DNA from: Acridotheres tristis
Taxonomy: Eukaryota > Chordata > Aves > Passeriformes > Sturnidae
Direction: 5' to 3'
DNA length: 64,000 nt
Assembly: GCA_037013685.1 (NCBI GenBank)
Contig: CM072885.1
Coordinates: 69,481,785-69,545,784, forward strand
The notes under the pieces are model-generated. The model ran no database searches. It was not told the DNA's origin and was given only the letters and a program-made list of their open reading frames with translations. Position 1 is the first letter of the stretch. Each line of letters begins with the position of its first letter. The position numbers and the translations under genes are program-made. Shown here piece after piece: positions 1 through 18,986 of this stretch.

Positions 1-59
1 CTCCCTGACCCTTCCCAGCCCCGAACACAATGTTGCAGCTCTCTGTCTTTCCATAGGTC

Positions 60-65
60 TTTATT
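60..65 (-). terminator. Candidate polyadenylation signal, minus strand
   Basis: The plus strand reads TTTATT here, which is AATAAA on the minus strand. It lies about 55 bases beyond the stop codon of the minus-strand reading frame ending at 120, a normal distance for a short 3' UTR. On its own the hexamer is weak evidence; its placement after an open frame is what makes it worth listing. Confidence 0.35.
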
Positions 66-119
66 CATCCTCAGGGAAGCAGGTTCTGACTCAGTCCGCA
101 GCGCAGCTGTTCCTGCTGC

Positions 120-407
120 TCACTGCCTCACCTGGAACAACAGCCCCGCTCCAAAAGCCGCCTCCGTGACCACGACACCCACTGCAAACATCACCAGAGC
201 AATGCTGGGCTGCCCTTCTAAGGGACAGAACACTGCTGGCTGCTCCCCGTGAAAGAAATCCTCCAACAGCATCTTTGCAGGACGCAAACTCACCTTGTTT
301 TTGTGTTGTCTCACTCCTATTCTGAGTGTCAGTGAGGAGCATCCAGCCAGTGTGAGCCTTTTTCGAACTTGATTCCTTATCCATATTTGGGAATTTGTGC
401 TGGGCAC
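120..407 (-). CDS. Possible small membrane protein or last exon of a minus-strand gene, unrecognised
   Basis: An open frame of 95 codons read from 407 down to 120. I do not recognise the product. Near its C-terminus is a hydrophobic stretch (about residues 68-90, rich in A, V, F, L and G) that could be one membrane segment, followed by a short polar tail. Support for it being real comes from context: an AATAAA on the same strand about 55 bases past the stop, and a ZNF143/THAP11-type promoter motif just upstream at 439-457. A strong donor-like AAG/GTGAGT lies inside the frame (near 293), so it may instead be an unspliced part of a larger gene whose other exons I cannot see. Overlapping frames on both strands are equally long, so coding status is unproven. 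Confidence 0.25.
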   Translation of the reverse strand: MPSTNSQIWIRNQVRKRLTLAGCSSLTLRIGVRQHKNKVSLRPAKMLLEDFFHGEQPAVFCPLEGQPSIALVMFAVGVVVTEAAFGAGLLFQVRQ

Positions 408-438
408 TGGCTGGTACGAGGCACGTTCTTCCCACAGT

Positions 439-457
439 GCACTTTGGGACTTGTAGT
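439..457 (-). promoter_or_regulatory. ZNF143/THAP11-type (SBS) promoter motif
   Basis: Read on the minus strand this is ACTACAAGTCCCAAAGTGC. It fits the core ACTACAnnTCCCAnnnTGC of the ZNF143/THAP11 element, and differs at 3 of 19 places from the usual ACTACAATTCCCAGAATGC. Such elements usually sit within a few hundred bases of a transcription start and are often in bidirectional promoters. It lies about 30 bases upstream of the first Met codon of the minus-strand frame at 407-120. Confidence 0.5.
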
Positions 458-1197
458 TTCCCGAAAGGAATGTTGTTTTCTAAATTGCAAGCGCTGAGCA
501 ACAGAAACAGAAGTCGGAAACGCCTTTACCTCTGCCTTTGCTTGCTGCTGGGCCCTTCCTTTCACTTGTTTCTGTGCAGTGGTTTCACCTTAGCCAGCCT
601 GAATCCTTCAGGAACCTGTTCCACAGTCGAGGTCCGTGTGCCAACCCCTTGGATGCACCACTGTGTAAAAGCTGCTACTGCAGAGTGTTTCTGCTGCTCC
701 GAGAGGGGCAGGTACATGGTCCTGCCTCCTGGAAAAAGAGAGCTCTGATCAGTTTTTTAATCATATTCACCACTCTGAAATGGCATAGAAAATCCCCTTT
801 AAAATATATGTTTCACTCTTCAGCATGTTTTGTATTAGCCTATTTGATATTTAATTAAATAATTACAGGAGGGGGACAGATAAATGTGTCAATAGTTTCA
901 AAAGGTTACAAGATAAATCAATCCCGTCTCTCCTGTAAAGATCCATCTGAGTAGCGTTTGCAATGACTGCCGTAATTACCTTGTAACCAAGACACCCTGT
1001 TGTTTTTAAATAACAAGCGCAGGAGAAGGCGAATCGCTGCCTGCCGGGTACTGCTGGAGACGCCGTCATTACTCCCGAACTGCATTAACAGCGTAATGTG
1101 CTTCAAACTGGGGCACGGGGTGCCCGGGGAGAGGGGCCCGGAGGAAGGAGGAAAGATGAAGGATGAAGGAGAAAGGATGGGAGAGGAGAGCATCGAG

Positions 1198-1800
1198 CGG
1201 GTCAGGAGGGCTGGGACACTCCCGGGGCTGGGATGGGACACTGGGAGCTGGACTAGGACACTTTCGGGGTTCGGCTGGGACATGTGTAGGATACATCTTG
1301 AGAAAGTAAGAAAATTACAGCCTGAAAAATATTCCAGGCTGGAGCTTTTCAGCTCTGTTCCCAGCCGATAAGCTGGTCCAGCTCAAGGCTAGGGAGAATT
1401 TCTCCCAGGGTGATAATTTGGTCAAAATAAAAAGGAATTAATAACAAGATAGAACACCTGTTGTGGTGTGTGACCAGGCCCTGGCAATGGGGTGTCTTCT
1501 CTCAGAACCAATCACCTTTTCTCTACTCTTGGAATTGCGAGTCATGCTATAAAACCAAGTGTGTTTCTGAATAAACTTGTCTCTTTCTTCCTGTCACGAA
1601 AAACAACCATGTAGCTGTACATCTTATTTCCGCCGCACTTAAAGGGTTAAAACCTCTTTCCACAGCTATAGACATGCTCGGGGTTCGGCTGGGACATTCT
1701 CGGGGCTGGGATGGGACACTCCGGATTTTCGGCTGGGACACTCTTGGGGCTGGGATGGGACACTCCGGATTTTCGGCTGGGACACTCTCGGGGATGGGCT
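1198..1800. repeat. Minisatellite split by a retroviral LTR
   Basis: Short GC-rich units built on 'ctgggacactctcggggctgg' variants occur at about 1198-1284 and again at 1671-1800. Removing the interval 1285-1670 rejoins the units in register, so the array predates the insertion. Neither arm carries a recognisable gene; open frames within it are a by-product of the repeat. Confidence 0.75.
1285..1670 (+). mobile_element. Solo LTR of an endogenous retrovirus, with 6-bp target duplication
   Basis: The 386-bp insert starts TGTAGGATAC and is flanked by GACATG on both sides (1279-1284 and 1671-1676). It holds the expected LTR signals in order: a CCAAT-like site near 1506, a TATA box (gctataaaacc, about 1548) and AATAAA at about 1571. 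No internal retroviral genes are present, so it is a solo LTR left by recombination. Its 3' end (CTATA) is not the usual CA, so the exact edge may be off by a few bases. A 6-bp duplication is typical of the ERVK-like class, but class assignment is inference. Confidence 0.7.
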
Positions 1801-1959
1801 GACTCCCGGTGGCCGAAGGGAGAACAGCCGAGGTGGCCCGGCCCCTTTCCCTCGGTAGCCACATGAGGAGGAAGATGAAGGAAGCGCGTTTTGGTAGGGA
1901 CGGGCACCGATCTCGGTCCCCCTTGAGACCCCGCTTTCCACCGCTGATCCCCGCAGAGT

Positions 1960-2375
1960 CACAGCGGGGATCAGGCTGGAAGGGACCGCAGTGGTCATCT
2001 GGTCCCAGCTCCCTACTGGGCAGGGTCATTGCAGAGCACACAGCACAGGATTGCATCCAAGCGATTCTAGAATATCTCCATAAAGGGAGACTCCACACCT
2101 TCTCTGGGAAATCTGTTTCAGTGCATGGTCACCGCACAGGAAAGAAGTTCTTCCCCGTGTCCTGGTGGAACTTTTTGTGCATCGGTTTCTGCCCGTTGCC
2201 TCTTGTGCTATTGCGTGGTACCACAGAGCAGAGCCTGCCTTTATCTTCTTAGCACCTCCCTTTAGGTATTTATACACACATTAAAGAGGTTCGCTCTCAG
2301 CTGTGTTTTCCCAAGGCTGAACAGACCCAGCTCCCTCAACCTTTCCCTGTAAGAGATGCTCCAGCCCCCCAAGCA
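1960..2375 (-). mobile_element. CR1 LINE 3' fragment, antisense
   Basis: Read on the minus strand, the segment follows the 3' part of avian CR1. Recognisable CR1 phrases on the plus strand (reverse orientation) include 'agaagttcttccccgtgtcc', the 'cccgttgcctcttgt' block, 'cctccctttaggtatttata' and 'ctgaacagacccagctccct'. It is diverged and contains no intact reverse transcriptase. The minus-strand open frame at 2277-2026 lies inside it and is element-derived. Confidence 0.75.
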
Positions 2376-2399
2376 TCCCCGTTGACTTGGGCCCACCCT

Positions 2400-3105
2400 G
2401 GCAGCAGTGACTACAGGTCAGTCCATGCCCAGCAATGACTGCAGGTCAGTCCATGCCCTAAAGCAGTGACTACACTCAGTCCATGTCCTCCTTGAGTGAC
2501 CACACTCAGTCCAGGTCCTCCCGCAGTGACTACAGGTCAGTCCATGTCCTGCAGTGACTACAGATCAGTCCATGTCCTCCTTCAGTGACTGCAGGTGAGT
2601 TCGTGCCCTAAAGCAGTGACTACAGGTCAGTCCGTGCCCTCCCGCAGTGACCACACTCAGTCCATGTCCAGCAGTGACCACAGGTCAGTCCGTGTCCTCC
2701 CGCAGTGACTACAGGTCAGTCCATGTCCTCCCGCAGTGACTGCAAGTCAGTCCATGTCCCGCAGTGACCACAGGTCAGTCCATGTCCAGCAGTGACCACA
2801 GGTCAGTCCGTGTCCTCCCGCAGTGACCACAGGTCAGTCCGTGCCCTCCCGCAGTGACCACAGGTCAGTCCATGTCCAGCAGTGACCACAGGTCAGTCCA
2901 TGTCCAGCAGTGACCACAGGTCAGTCCGTGCCCTCCCGCAGTGACCACAGGTCAGTCCGTGTCCTCCCGCAGTGACCACAGGTCAGTCCATGTCCAGCAG
3001 TGACCACAGGTCAGTCCGTGCCCTCCCGCAGTGACCACAGGTCAGTCCATGTCCAGCAGTGACCACAGGTCAGTCCGTGTCCTCCCGCAGTGACTACAGG
3101 TCCCG
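2400..3105. repeat. 27-31 bp minisatellite upstream of PEX26
   Basis: Some two dozen imperfect units follow the pattern 'gcagtgaccacaggtcagtc' plus 'cgtgtcctccc' or 'catgtcca'. The shorter and longer unit forms alternate in higher-order order toward the right end, a sign of recent unit-block duplication. The array stops within the PEX26 CpG-rich promoter (last unit near 3085-3105). Most units hold AGGTCA and a preceding TGACC three bases away. Confidence 0.9.
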
Positions 3106-3295
3106 GCGGCCCGCGGGCCCGGGCCGTGCTCTCCGGGGCGGCCCTTCCGCTGCCGGGCGGCTCCATCGCGGCTTTCCGGTGCGTGCCCGAGCGGAGCGGA
3201 GCCGAGCCCCGGCGGGGGCGGTGGCAGCGCTGGAGCCGGAGCCGGAGCCGTGCGGGGCCGGGGCCGGGCCCGGGCCGAGCCCTCCCGGCGGTGCC
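3106..3295 (+). promoter_or_regulatory. GC-rich promoter and 5' UTR of PEX26
   Basis: Sequence changes abruptly from the minisatellite to a CpG-dense stretch that continues through exon 1 to about 3530. There is no TATA box, as expected for a housekeeping gene. The transcription start cannot be placed from sequence. Confidence 0.6.
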
Positions 3296-6200
3296 ATGAG
3301 GGGCGAGCCGCTCGCCTGGGCCCCTGGGCCGGCTCAGGCGGCCGCGCTGCTGGAGGAGGCGGCCGATCTGCTGGTGCTGCACCGCGACTTCGCCGCCGCC
3401 CTGGAGCGCTGCGAGGCGGGCTGTGACAGCCTGGGCCCCGGCCCCGAACCCGGCACCGAACCCGGCCCCGGCCCCGAGAGGTGCGAGCGGTGCCGGCGTG
3501 CGGAGGGGACGCGGTGCCGCTGAGATCTGCTCGGTGTCGCACGAGCGCCGGGCGGGCTTGGAGCTTCAGGCCATGCCTGCCCTGCTCTGGGGTGGAAAAA
3601 CAGCATCATTCTTATTTGACAACAAGTATCCATGTGACGGTTCGGTTCTGCAGCCCGAGCAGTCTCAGGCTCCCCTCCCTGCATTTGCAGTGCCGGCTGT
3701 GCTGCTCCATGACCCTACATAGCTGTAGGGTCTTATTCTTTTATCCTGTCGATATTTACATGTTTCATCTATGCGTGTTTGAGGGAAATGGGGTGTGTCC
3801 TTCCTTCTCTCAGAGATACAGTCACCGTGCATATCCTCGGAGGTTGAATTTGCCTTTCTGTAGGGGACAAGTGGAGGGGAAGCAGCTGCCAGAGACCTGT
3901 GGAGTACCTGGGCTTCGCTGAAGCTCACTGGAAGGGATGCAAGGGGAAATGTGGTTGTAAGAAGCACTTATTTAGGTGTCTGTTCCTTACCAGTTTTGCA
4001 GAAGTGAAACGCTCCCTTTGTGTTGTGGGGATTCAGGCGCTGGCTGAGATGAACCGGTGGAGAGAAGTTCTGTCTTGGGTCCTACAGTATTACCATGTCC
4101 CTGAACATCTGCCTCCAAAAGTTCTGGAGCTGTGGTGAGTTTCTGTCTGTTGCTGTCAGATATACACAGATATACACACAGGGTTTGCATTAGGTTAACA
4201 GCAGGCCAGGCTTGGGTGTTATGTTGTGGAGGGAGCAGAAAAGACAGAAGAAAGTTTCCCTGCATCCTCAGAACAAGCTCCTTGGAAAATCATAGCTTAG
4301 AGATAAGAAATGGCTTGTGAAATGACGAATACAAAAGGAATTTAACTTTCCCCTCTTGGAAGACCCTCTTATCTATCTTCAGTATTAGTGGTTCATTTTC
4401 TTTTAGTGTCCATAGGCCAGCTTTGAATGTAAAATCCCTCAGGGATTGGTCAGAAAGTAGAATTCCCTTAGTAATTGGTGCAAATTGTAAAACCCTCAAA
4501 AGATATAAAACCCCCTGTAAAACAATAGCCGTGGGTATATGCTAGATAGGATGCCTTCATAGAATAAACGATGGATTTGTGCCTCTCTGCATATGCTGGT
4601 CTCTTTTCCCCGCTGGTCTGAGAGCTCCCCACGAACCAAAATTCTATCTGGGCAAGGCTCGGGAATGTGCTCCGTTCACTGAGGGCTGTGAAAGCAGTCT
4701 CAGGGATCCCAAAGGGACCCCGAAACCCCACCAGTGACATTATGTGATGTTTTTACTTTGCATGGTGTAAGTGAGATCTGGGACAGGCCTGTTCTTGACC
4801 TGGGTGTGCTGGAGTATGCCTGCAAGATTGCTTCATGGTGATCAAGTCCAAAAGGGGTGAATGCTGAGAGAGCAACATCAACAGCTGCACCTGTTGTCTG
4901 CCTCAGAATTCTCTCTGTGTTTTGACGTAGACCTTGCCCTGGCTGTCAGGGGTGTCAGCTTCGACAAAGACTTGTGTTTTTCTCACATTTCTCCCTTGCA
5001 TTCCAGCATGCTGTTGTACAGCCGAGTGGGGGAGCCGCAGGTGATGCTGGAGGTGGGCAGCAGCTGGCTGAGAGCCCAGGCCAACCAGAGCCTCCCTGAG
5101 TTTGGGTCGCTGCTGGAGCTGTACCTGGCGCAGGTGCTGCTGCCCCTGGGGCGCTTCGAGGGCGCGGAGGAGCTGGTGCGGGGCTGTGCCGTGTTCGACA
5201 GCCAGCAGCAGCTGGAATTCCTCAGCACCATCCTGGAGAGGCGCTCTCGCTGGGCTCAGCGGGAAGAGACACGCTCAGCTGCTGAGGAGCAGCAAGACCC
5301 AGGCACAGAAACTGTTCTGGGTGGGCTTTCCCTCTGTTGTTTGTGCTCTTTTTTTACAGTTTCATTTCAAGTTGGTCCCTTACTAGCAAAGGGTAGCGGG
5401 TATTAACTACATATTAAGAACATTGCCACGATAAAGAGGCCATGAGAAAGTCCCGTTGTGTATCACAGCAGGAAATTAAAGATTTGGTGATGCCTTTGCA
5501 AAGCATATTTAGTCTCTGCCAACATCAAGAGATGACAATTAATGTCCAGGATCAAAAGCACTGTGGGGGTTTTGGAGGGTTTTTTTAAGGTAAAAAAGGA
5601 AAACTAAGACTACCTGGCAATCCTATAAGGGTATGTTTTGTTGGCTCTGTGTACAGTTTGCTTCATTTCCATTTACAGTTGAGTCCAAAGTAGAACAATG
5701 CCTGTCTGGCATTTAAAGTACTGCTTCTTCTCCAGAGCTGCAAATCATTTGATATTTTCTCCCAGGACAGAAGCTGGCACTACTGTGGTATATGATCATA
5801 TTGTAGTAAAGTAGATGCCTAAAAAAGAAGTATAATGAATTGTATTACAAAATTGTACTGTTTCTCTGTTCCATGTTATATAAAAAAACCCAAACCCAAC
5901 CCAACTCTCATACAATCAGACTTCCAGTATCTTAGTTTCTTATTGTCTATATCTGTGTGATTACTTTTTAAACTTTACTTTGCCCTAACAGCCTTTCTGT
6001 TCTTGTTTTCCAGGAGTGCTGTCCCAAAAGCTCCTGACCATGTTCACCTTGCTACGCAGAGCACTGAGGTCCATGTCAAACCACTTCTATTTACTTCCTT
6101 ACAAGAAGATGCTCTTGGCTACTTTTTTGCTGTACCTGGTGGTGGTGAGATTAGACCCAGGTATAGGATTATTAAGATTTTTCAAATGCCATTATGGTTA

Positions 6201-6667
6201 TGGAGAAGAAATGGGTTGCTTGTAATAAATTTGGTGTGTGTAAATGTCTCAGGAAGACACAAAATCTGGGTGACTAGGAACTTAGTGTGTCTAATGTTTC
6301 CAGTTGCAGTCCATGGAGAAAGATGAAGCTCCACAAATGCCAGTTTTTTGCAAACTCATTCCAGCAGACAAAGACTCTGAGAGGGCAGAGCTGTCCTAGT
6401 CTCAGCCTTTTCCTCATTGAAGGAAGGAAGAGAACTAGGTTTTTATTAACTCTAGCTGGGGGTAGTTCTTTCTTAGTATGTTTAGTGTATGTTAGTTTTA
6501 CCTGGTTAGTTTTACCTGGTTAGTTTTACCTAGTAAGTTTTACCTTTTTGCTCTGCTTTGCAGCTTCTCCTACATCACTGCCATTCATTTACAAACTGGT
6601 CCAGCTCTTCAGACAGGCTTGGGCAGCTGTGCTTTCTCCAGTCCACAGGCCTCCAATTCGGGACTAA
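3296..6667 (+). CDS. PEX26: Peroxisome assembly protein 26 (PEX26)
   Basis: PEX26 is the tail-anchored peroxisomal membrane receptor that recruits the PEX1-PEX6 AAA ATPase complex, which recycles the import receptor PEX5. Coding exons: 3296-3480, 3994-4134, 5007-5320, 6014-6160 and 6564-6667; all introns are GT-AG and frame is kept, giving 296 aa (human 305). Residues about 10-45 carry the family block [15 protein letters not shown]. Exon 2 encodes [19 protein letters not shown], close to the human protein. Exon 4 holds the single C-terminal membrane anchor (about residues 246-258, [13 protein letters not shown]), with basic residues before it; a short tail ends PPIRD. The start ATG at 3296 is chosen because it opens the conserved N-terminus; the longer frame upstream runs into minisatellite. 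Exon 1 ends in a low-complexity Gly-Pro-Glu stretch. Intron 2 contains a solo LTR (4323-4733). TUBA8 follows on the same strand, as in human. Confidence 0.95.
4323..4733 (+). mobile_element. Solo LTR in PEX26 intron 2
   Basis: A 411-bp insert beginning TGACGAATAC and ending CCCCACCA, flanked by GTGAAA (4317-4322) and GTGACA (4734-4739), a 6-bp target duplication with one mismatch. It includes a TATA box (agatataaaacc, about 4501) and AATAAA (about 4563), with the spacing expected for a U3-R-U5 unit. It is in the same orientation as PEX26. There is no retroviral coding sequence. Confidence 0.6.
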
Positions 6668-9600
6668 GTGTCTTCCTCCACTGAAAGTGTCACCTTGTTT
6701 TGGGGATCTTACCAGGGAATGTTGAAGTCTGAGATGACCACCTGTGGACTCCTGAAATTTCTTCAGACAGGGAATGGTGGTGTATGAATTTTGAAGCCAC
6801 AGCAAGTATTCCTGACATTTTGCTTGGTCCTGTCCAACATTAGGGTAAAGCTACTCCTTCCATGTCTGCAACTGAATAAGAACCCTCCTTTTCAAGCACT
6901 TTGCTGTGGATGTGTCTGTTGAGCGAGGGTTGTGTAGCCAGTTATGAACTATGGAAGAAGTTCTCATCCTTGCAAATGCTGAGCAGTTCTCTGAACAAGA
7001 GCAATAGTGTTCCTGGAGCCGTGACTGCAAAAAGCAACGGAGTACCAGTGATTAGGGGAATCTTCTGTTTTGCCTGAAGGCATCTGAAAAGCCCAGTTCC
7101 TGCAGCATGGGATTTAGGACAAGCACATGGAAGAAAAAAACTGGAGAAAGTAAAGCCTACTGCATTTTGAAAGCCATGGTTTCTCTAGTGATGCCTCTTT
7201 GGACAGGCACTGGATTTTAATCATATTTATGCCAGAAAAATGAGGTGGGTGGGCCACAAAGACTGTTCTGCTGTACCTACTCTTCTTAAATGCACATTAC
7301 AGCACTTAGTGCTTGCCTGATGCATAGTCATTCTTAGATGCACTTGGTGATGGTGGTAAGGAAATAGACTTATTTTTTTAAATCATATTCTATGTTATTG
7401 TCCTCAGTTGAATAACTGAAGTTGTTGCTTTGTTTTACTCTTTCCCTTTCTCTTGCTTTGTTTATGTAGATGTCAAAAAAGCTCTCTATATATGTAGAAT
7501 TCCTCCCTAAGTCCCCAGTGTCCAAAGTCCTGGGTTAGATGGGAATCATTTAGCAATGCTCTGTCATTCAGAACAAAAGTTTATTTTTTATAGAAAGAGA
7601 AACTTCTCTGACATCACAAGACCTCCCCCAGTAAATTGTTCCTCTGCAGATCTGTCACCAGACCAACTCCATTTCTGACCACTTGGGGCAGAAATTGGAG
7701 GTTTGGGGTAGAACATTAATTTCTCCTCCATCCATTCATCCATCTATCATCAATTGACAAAGGGTAAATTCCAAGGAGGGAGCACTAACCTAACAAAACA
7801 CTGCTTTCAAACTGCTGTGTGCTGAAGGGGACAAATTAAAGGCCTGTGTGCCAAAAGGATGTCAACTCACTGATGGCAGCCCAAACTACAAAATGTTGCC
7901 AGAGCAGGCTTTTTGGTGGGACCAAACCAAAAGAGAGAAGTAGCCAGTGCAGTCCCAGTGTGGTGTCTCAGAGCACTAGTGCCCTTTGTCTCTAGCAGTA
8001 GCCATACTCCAGGGTGGTAGCTGTTCCTGTTTCCTTCACACACATGGGTGTGTTGGTACCCTCAGACCATGTGTGACCTGCTGCTTTGCTGCCTGCTGGG
8101 TAACTTTGCAAACAGCCTAATCTTCACTGCTAAATATAGTTGTCTGTTTCATCCTAAATTATCCCAGAAGGAGCTACACTCCAACATTGTTGTCACACAA
8201 ACTCAGGCAGGTTATTCATGAGTGCAGTCATGACCTTGCCTAGTTGTCTCAAGAGTTTTTAAAACCCAAACCAATCCCATATCCCTCCCCAGAGTTTTTG
8301 TTTCTGCCAGGACTCTACACCAGGTTAAGTAGCACACAGTGCTTCTCCATATAAAAGTGTAATTTCTTATATCCTCTGCACACACAGGGAAGAGCAGCCT
8401 TTGATACTGCCAAATTGTTCCTGTAATCCAACTGTAAGTGGATTTACAACACTGAAACCAACATTTGATGTGAAGTCAGGTAGAATGAAACACAGAAGCT
8501 CTGTCTGGAGTTGAGCTCTTCCAAGGAATGACCAGGATCAATCTTCTGCCCCCCTGCTTTGCAAGGCCTCAGGTTAAGTCTGTTGTAAGTCACTTAAGGA
8601 AATGGCAAACTTCACTCTGAAGTCAGGCCAAATTCTTATCAAAGTGACTGTTAGGTAATGAGCACTTTTTGCTGTAGTCTTCTGGCATCATTTTTACTTG
8701 GATGGCAGAGATGCTGTTTTGGAGGATGGTTTGGACCAGTGGTTTCAGCAGGCCATACATAGTTTTTAGAATGCTGTTAAGTGTCATTTACCAGGACTTT
8801 TAACATTAAACTTTATTTTAAGTGTAGGTTGGTAACCTTGACTTTATTGGAGTGCAACTGATTTAGAATTATATTGTTTTTAATTCATCACGAGAGAACA
8901 AGAAGGCAGAAATAAGCTATCAGGGTTTTTTTTGCAATTAATAATAAAACTGCAGTATCTAATTTTTATAATAAAGTGACTACTGATTTACCTCTTTGTA
9001 GAGTTGCTTTTTTGTGCTGTGATTGAGCAAAAAAAAAAGGTGTTTATTGTATTAATACACTACAAAGTATATCAAAGTTTTCCAGAATTGTTTCACATGG
9101 TTTCATAGTTTCAGCATATTTGAATTAAGTAGAGAATGTCTTCTATATGAATCTGATGAGATCTAATCCACTGATGATGTTGGTAGGGTGTAAGTCTGCA
9201 TTTTGGGATGGCCAAGACCAATACTATCAAGAATAAAGTACCTGGTATTCATCATTATTAGATGAATGTGTCTTTAAATTAGAACTAACTACAGTTCTGA
9301 CCTTACTGTATTAGGGGAGAAAACTCTACAAATAAAAAGTAAAAATACATATCACAGTTCTCTGTTTCAGGGATAATGCTTGAAAACCAGTATTTTATCA
9401 ATGTAGCAGCGTTATACAGGTATTTAATTACTAGACTTGGGAAGTTGAGAAATCCTGAAATGAGATGCCACGGGTTCTCCCAGCAGGTGGCAATAGACTA
9501 ACAGAAAACAGTTATGCAGGGAACACAAGGAAAGTGTTTAAATCCTCATTCACTTTCTGAGGAAGGTATTATATATAATGTGTGGGAAATGAAAAGGCTT

Positions 9601-10990
9601 ACATGCCCCAAATTAAAAGGAAAAGAGGATTTTGTGTGATCACCTCAGAACTTACTAAGAGTGCACTGCTTTGTAAAATGGCACAATAATGTTCTAAAAT
9701 AACCCATGATTCTGACACTGTTGGTGAGTCATTTAAGTAACCAACCTGTTAACTTACCTCCCATCAGGGAGGGAGTGATGAACATCCAGCAGAGGAGAAA
9801 AAGCATTTAACTCTCCTTCATTTGCCTCTTGATGTATTTCAATCTCCAGCTTATTTGCCCAGTATATTGAGCTGGGGGAAGAAGGAGAAAGGGGAAGACA
9901 TTCAGAATGATGGTGTTTGTCTTCCTGAGCCACTGATGGAGCCCTGCTGTCCTGCTTGTGGCTGAACACCGTGGGAAGTGTGAATGCACCCCTTGGTTTG
10001 CTTTGCTGGTGTGCACAACTTCTGCTTTGTGTGTTAAACTACACCTCAGCTCACAGGTTCTCTCTCACTCTCCTGATCCAGTGCTCAGTTGCCAGCTGGG
10101 GTTAAACCAGTGCAACAGTACTTCTGAGTAATAGAGTATTCAAAAATGCCATTTTCAGAGATGTGTCTAATTAGGGAAAAAAGCTTTAGGTTTCATATGG
10201 CAACTCACCATCTGCCCACACAGGTTGAATGCCAGCATCCATCAAGATTATTTACTTTCCAAGGGTCCAGGTCCAGGCCATATCTGCCTCATGTCTCTAT
10301 GGACTCCCACTGGCAGAGAAAATGCCACAAAGGACTAGGCTGCAAATAATTTAGTAATTCAGAAACCTCTTTTAGAGACTGTCACTGCTAGATCTGATAC
10401 TTTGACTCAAAGTGTGCCTAAGAGGTTTTGGGTGGTGAACTGCTCCAAGTATTTGCTGTGAGACTTTTTCCTGATTTTCAGAAGCTGTAAGCATTAACAT
10501 TTCAGATTGTCCAGAGTACCAGAGCTTGTCTGGAATGTTACCATTTCCACTGGAAGAAGGACCCTAGACCAACCTATTCCTTAGTCTCAAAGCAACAGTC
10601 TGATGGATTTCTGAAAACCTCTGAGATTCAGCTTAAACAAAGCAGCAGATGGAAATCATCATGGAAATTCTTTGTTGGAAAACAATTATGGCTCCAGAAA
10701 TAATGGTTCTAGCTTTACCCAGCCAAAATCAAAAAGTAATGATTTGCAGGTTTATGTAAAGAACAGCAAAATTAAGACTGTATCAAAGTGAGTTTATAAA
10801 AACCAGTATGAATTATTTCTCACTGTTAAAATGCAGGTGCTAAAGAAGATACTTCTATGCTGGTTGCCAAACAGTTGCAGAAAAATCTATTAATATCATC
10901 ATGCCAGAGTAGAGTAACCTACATTTTAGGAATTATCTGTTTAATGTCTGCTGATTAAACAGCATCATAAACAGTCCATTTATAAAGTCT
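6668..10990 (+). other. PEX26 3' UTR and intergenic sequence
   Basis: AT-rich unique-looking sequence with no conserved coding frame on either strand. The PEX26 3' UTR starts at 6668. Possible polyadenylation signals are AATAAA near 8943 and 8970 and again near 9231, with ATTAAA near 7835 and 8803; which is used cannot be told. Nothing further was recognised up to the TUBA8 5' region. Confidence 0.5.
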
Positions 10991-11425
10991 GGGGATACAT
11001 AATGCAGATTCAAGCAATCAAGTGTGCCTTCCTCTTTGTTACCCAGGGGTTACAAACACGAGGATTTCTCTGCTGAGAGGAGCTGCTGCTTTCCAGGGGT
11101 GAACTATTGCAGAAGGAGCCAAGTGGAGGTGGCTGCACTAACGGTGTGTGTGCTGCAGGTGATGTAAAATCCTGAGCTGTGAGAGAGCACGGTGTTACAT
11201 GGGCACGTTCCCAAGGAAAGCTGCACTGAGTTTGAAGCCCGGGGTGTCTGTGGGTGGGTGGATTTGCACAGGAGGGTGTTGGAGCAGCAGGGTGACCTCT
11301 TCCCCCAGCACTGTGACACTGAAGTGCAGCAGCAGGTGCCACAGGCTGCCTCCTGCCCTGCAGCCCAGAGCCAGCTCCAGCACAGAGCAGGGATCCCAAA
11401 GGAGGGAAACACCTCTGGAGACACC

Positions 11426-18986
<7,561 letters not shown>

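Noticed and set aside
2026..2277. An 83-codon minus-strand frame.
   Set aside because: It is inside an antisense CR1 tail and has no independent support.
2400..3105. Regular repeats resembling a CRISPR array.
   Set aside because: There are no unique spacers; whole units repeat head to tail, the genome is vertebrate, and this is a minisatellite.
3011..3684. Several long frames on both strands over the PEX26 promoter and exon 1.
   Set aside because: They follow from GC-rich composition; only the plus frame from 3296 joins in phase to the conserved PEX26 exons.
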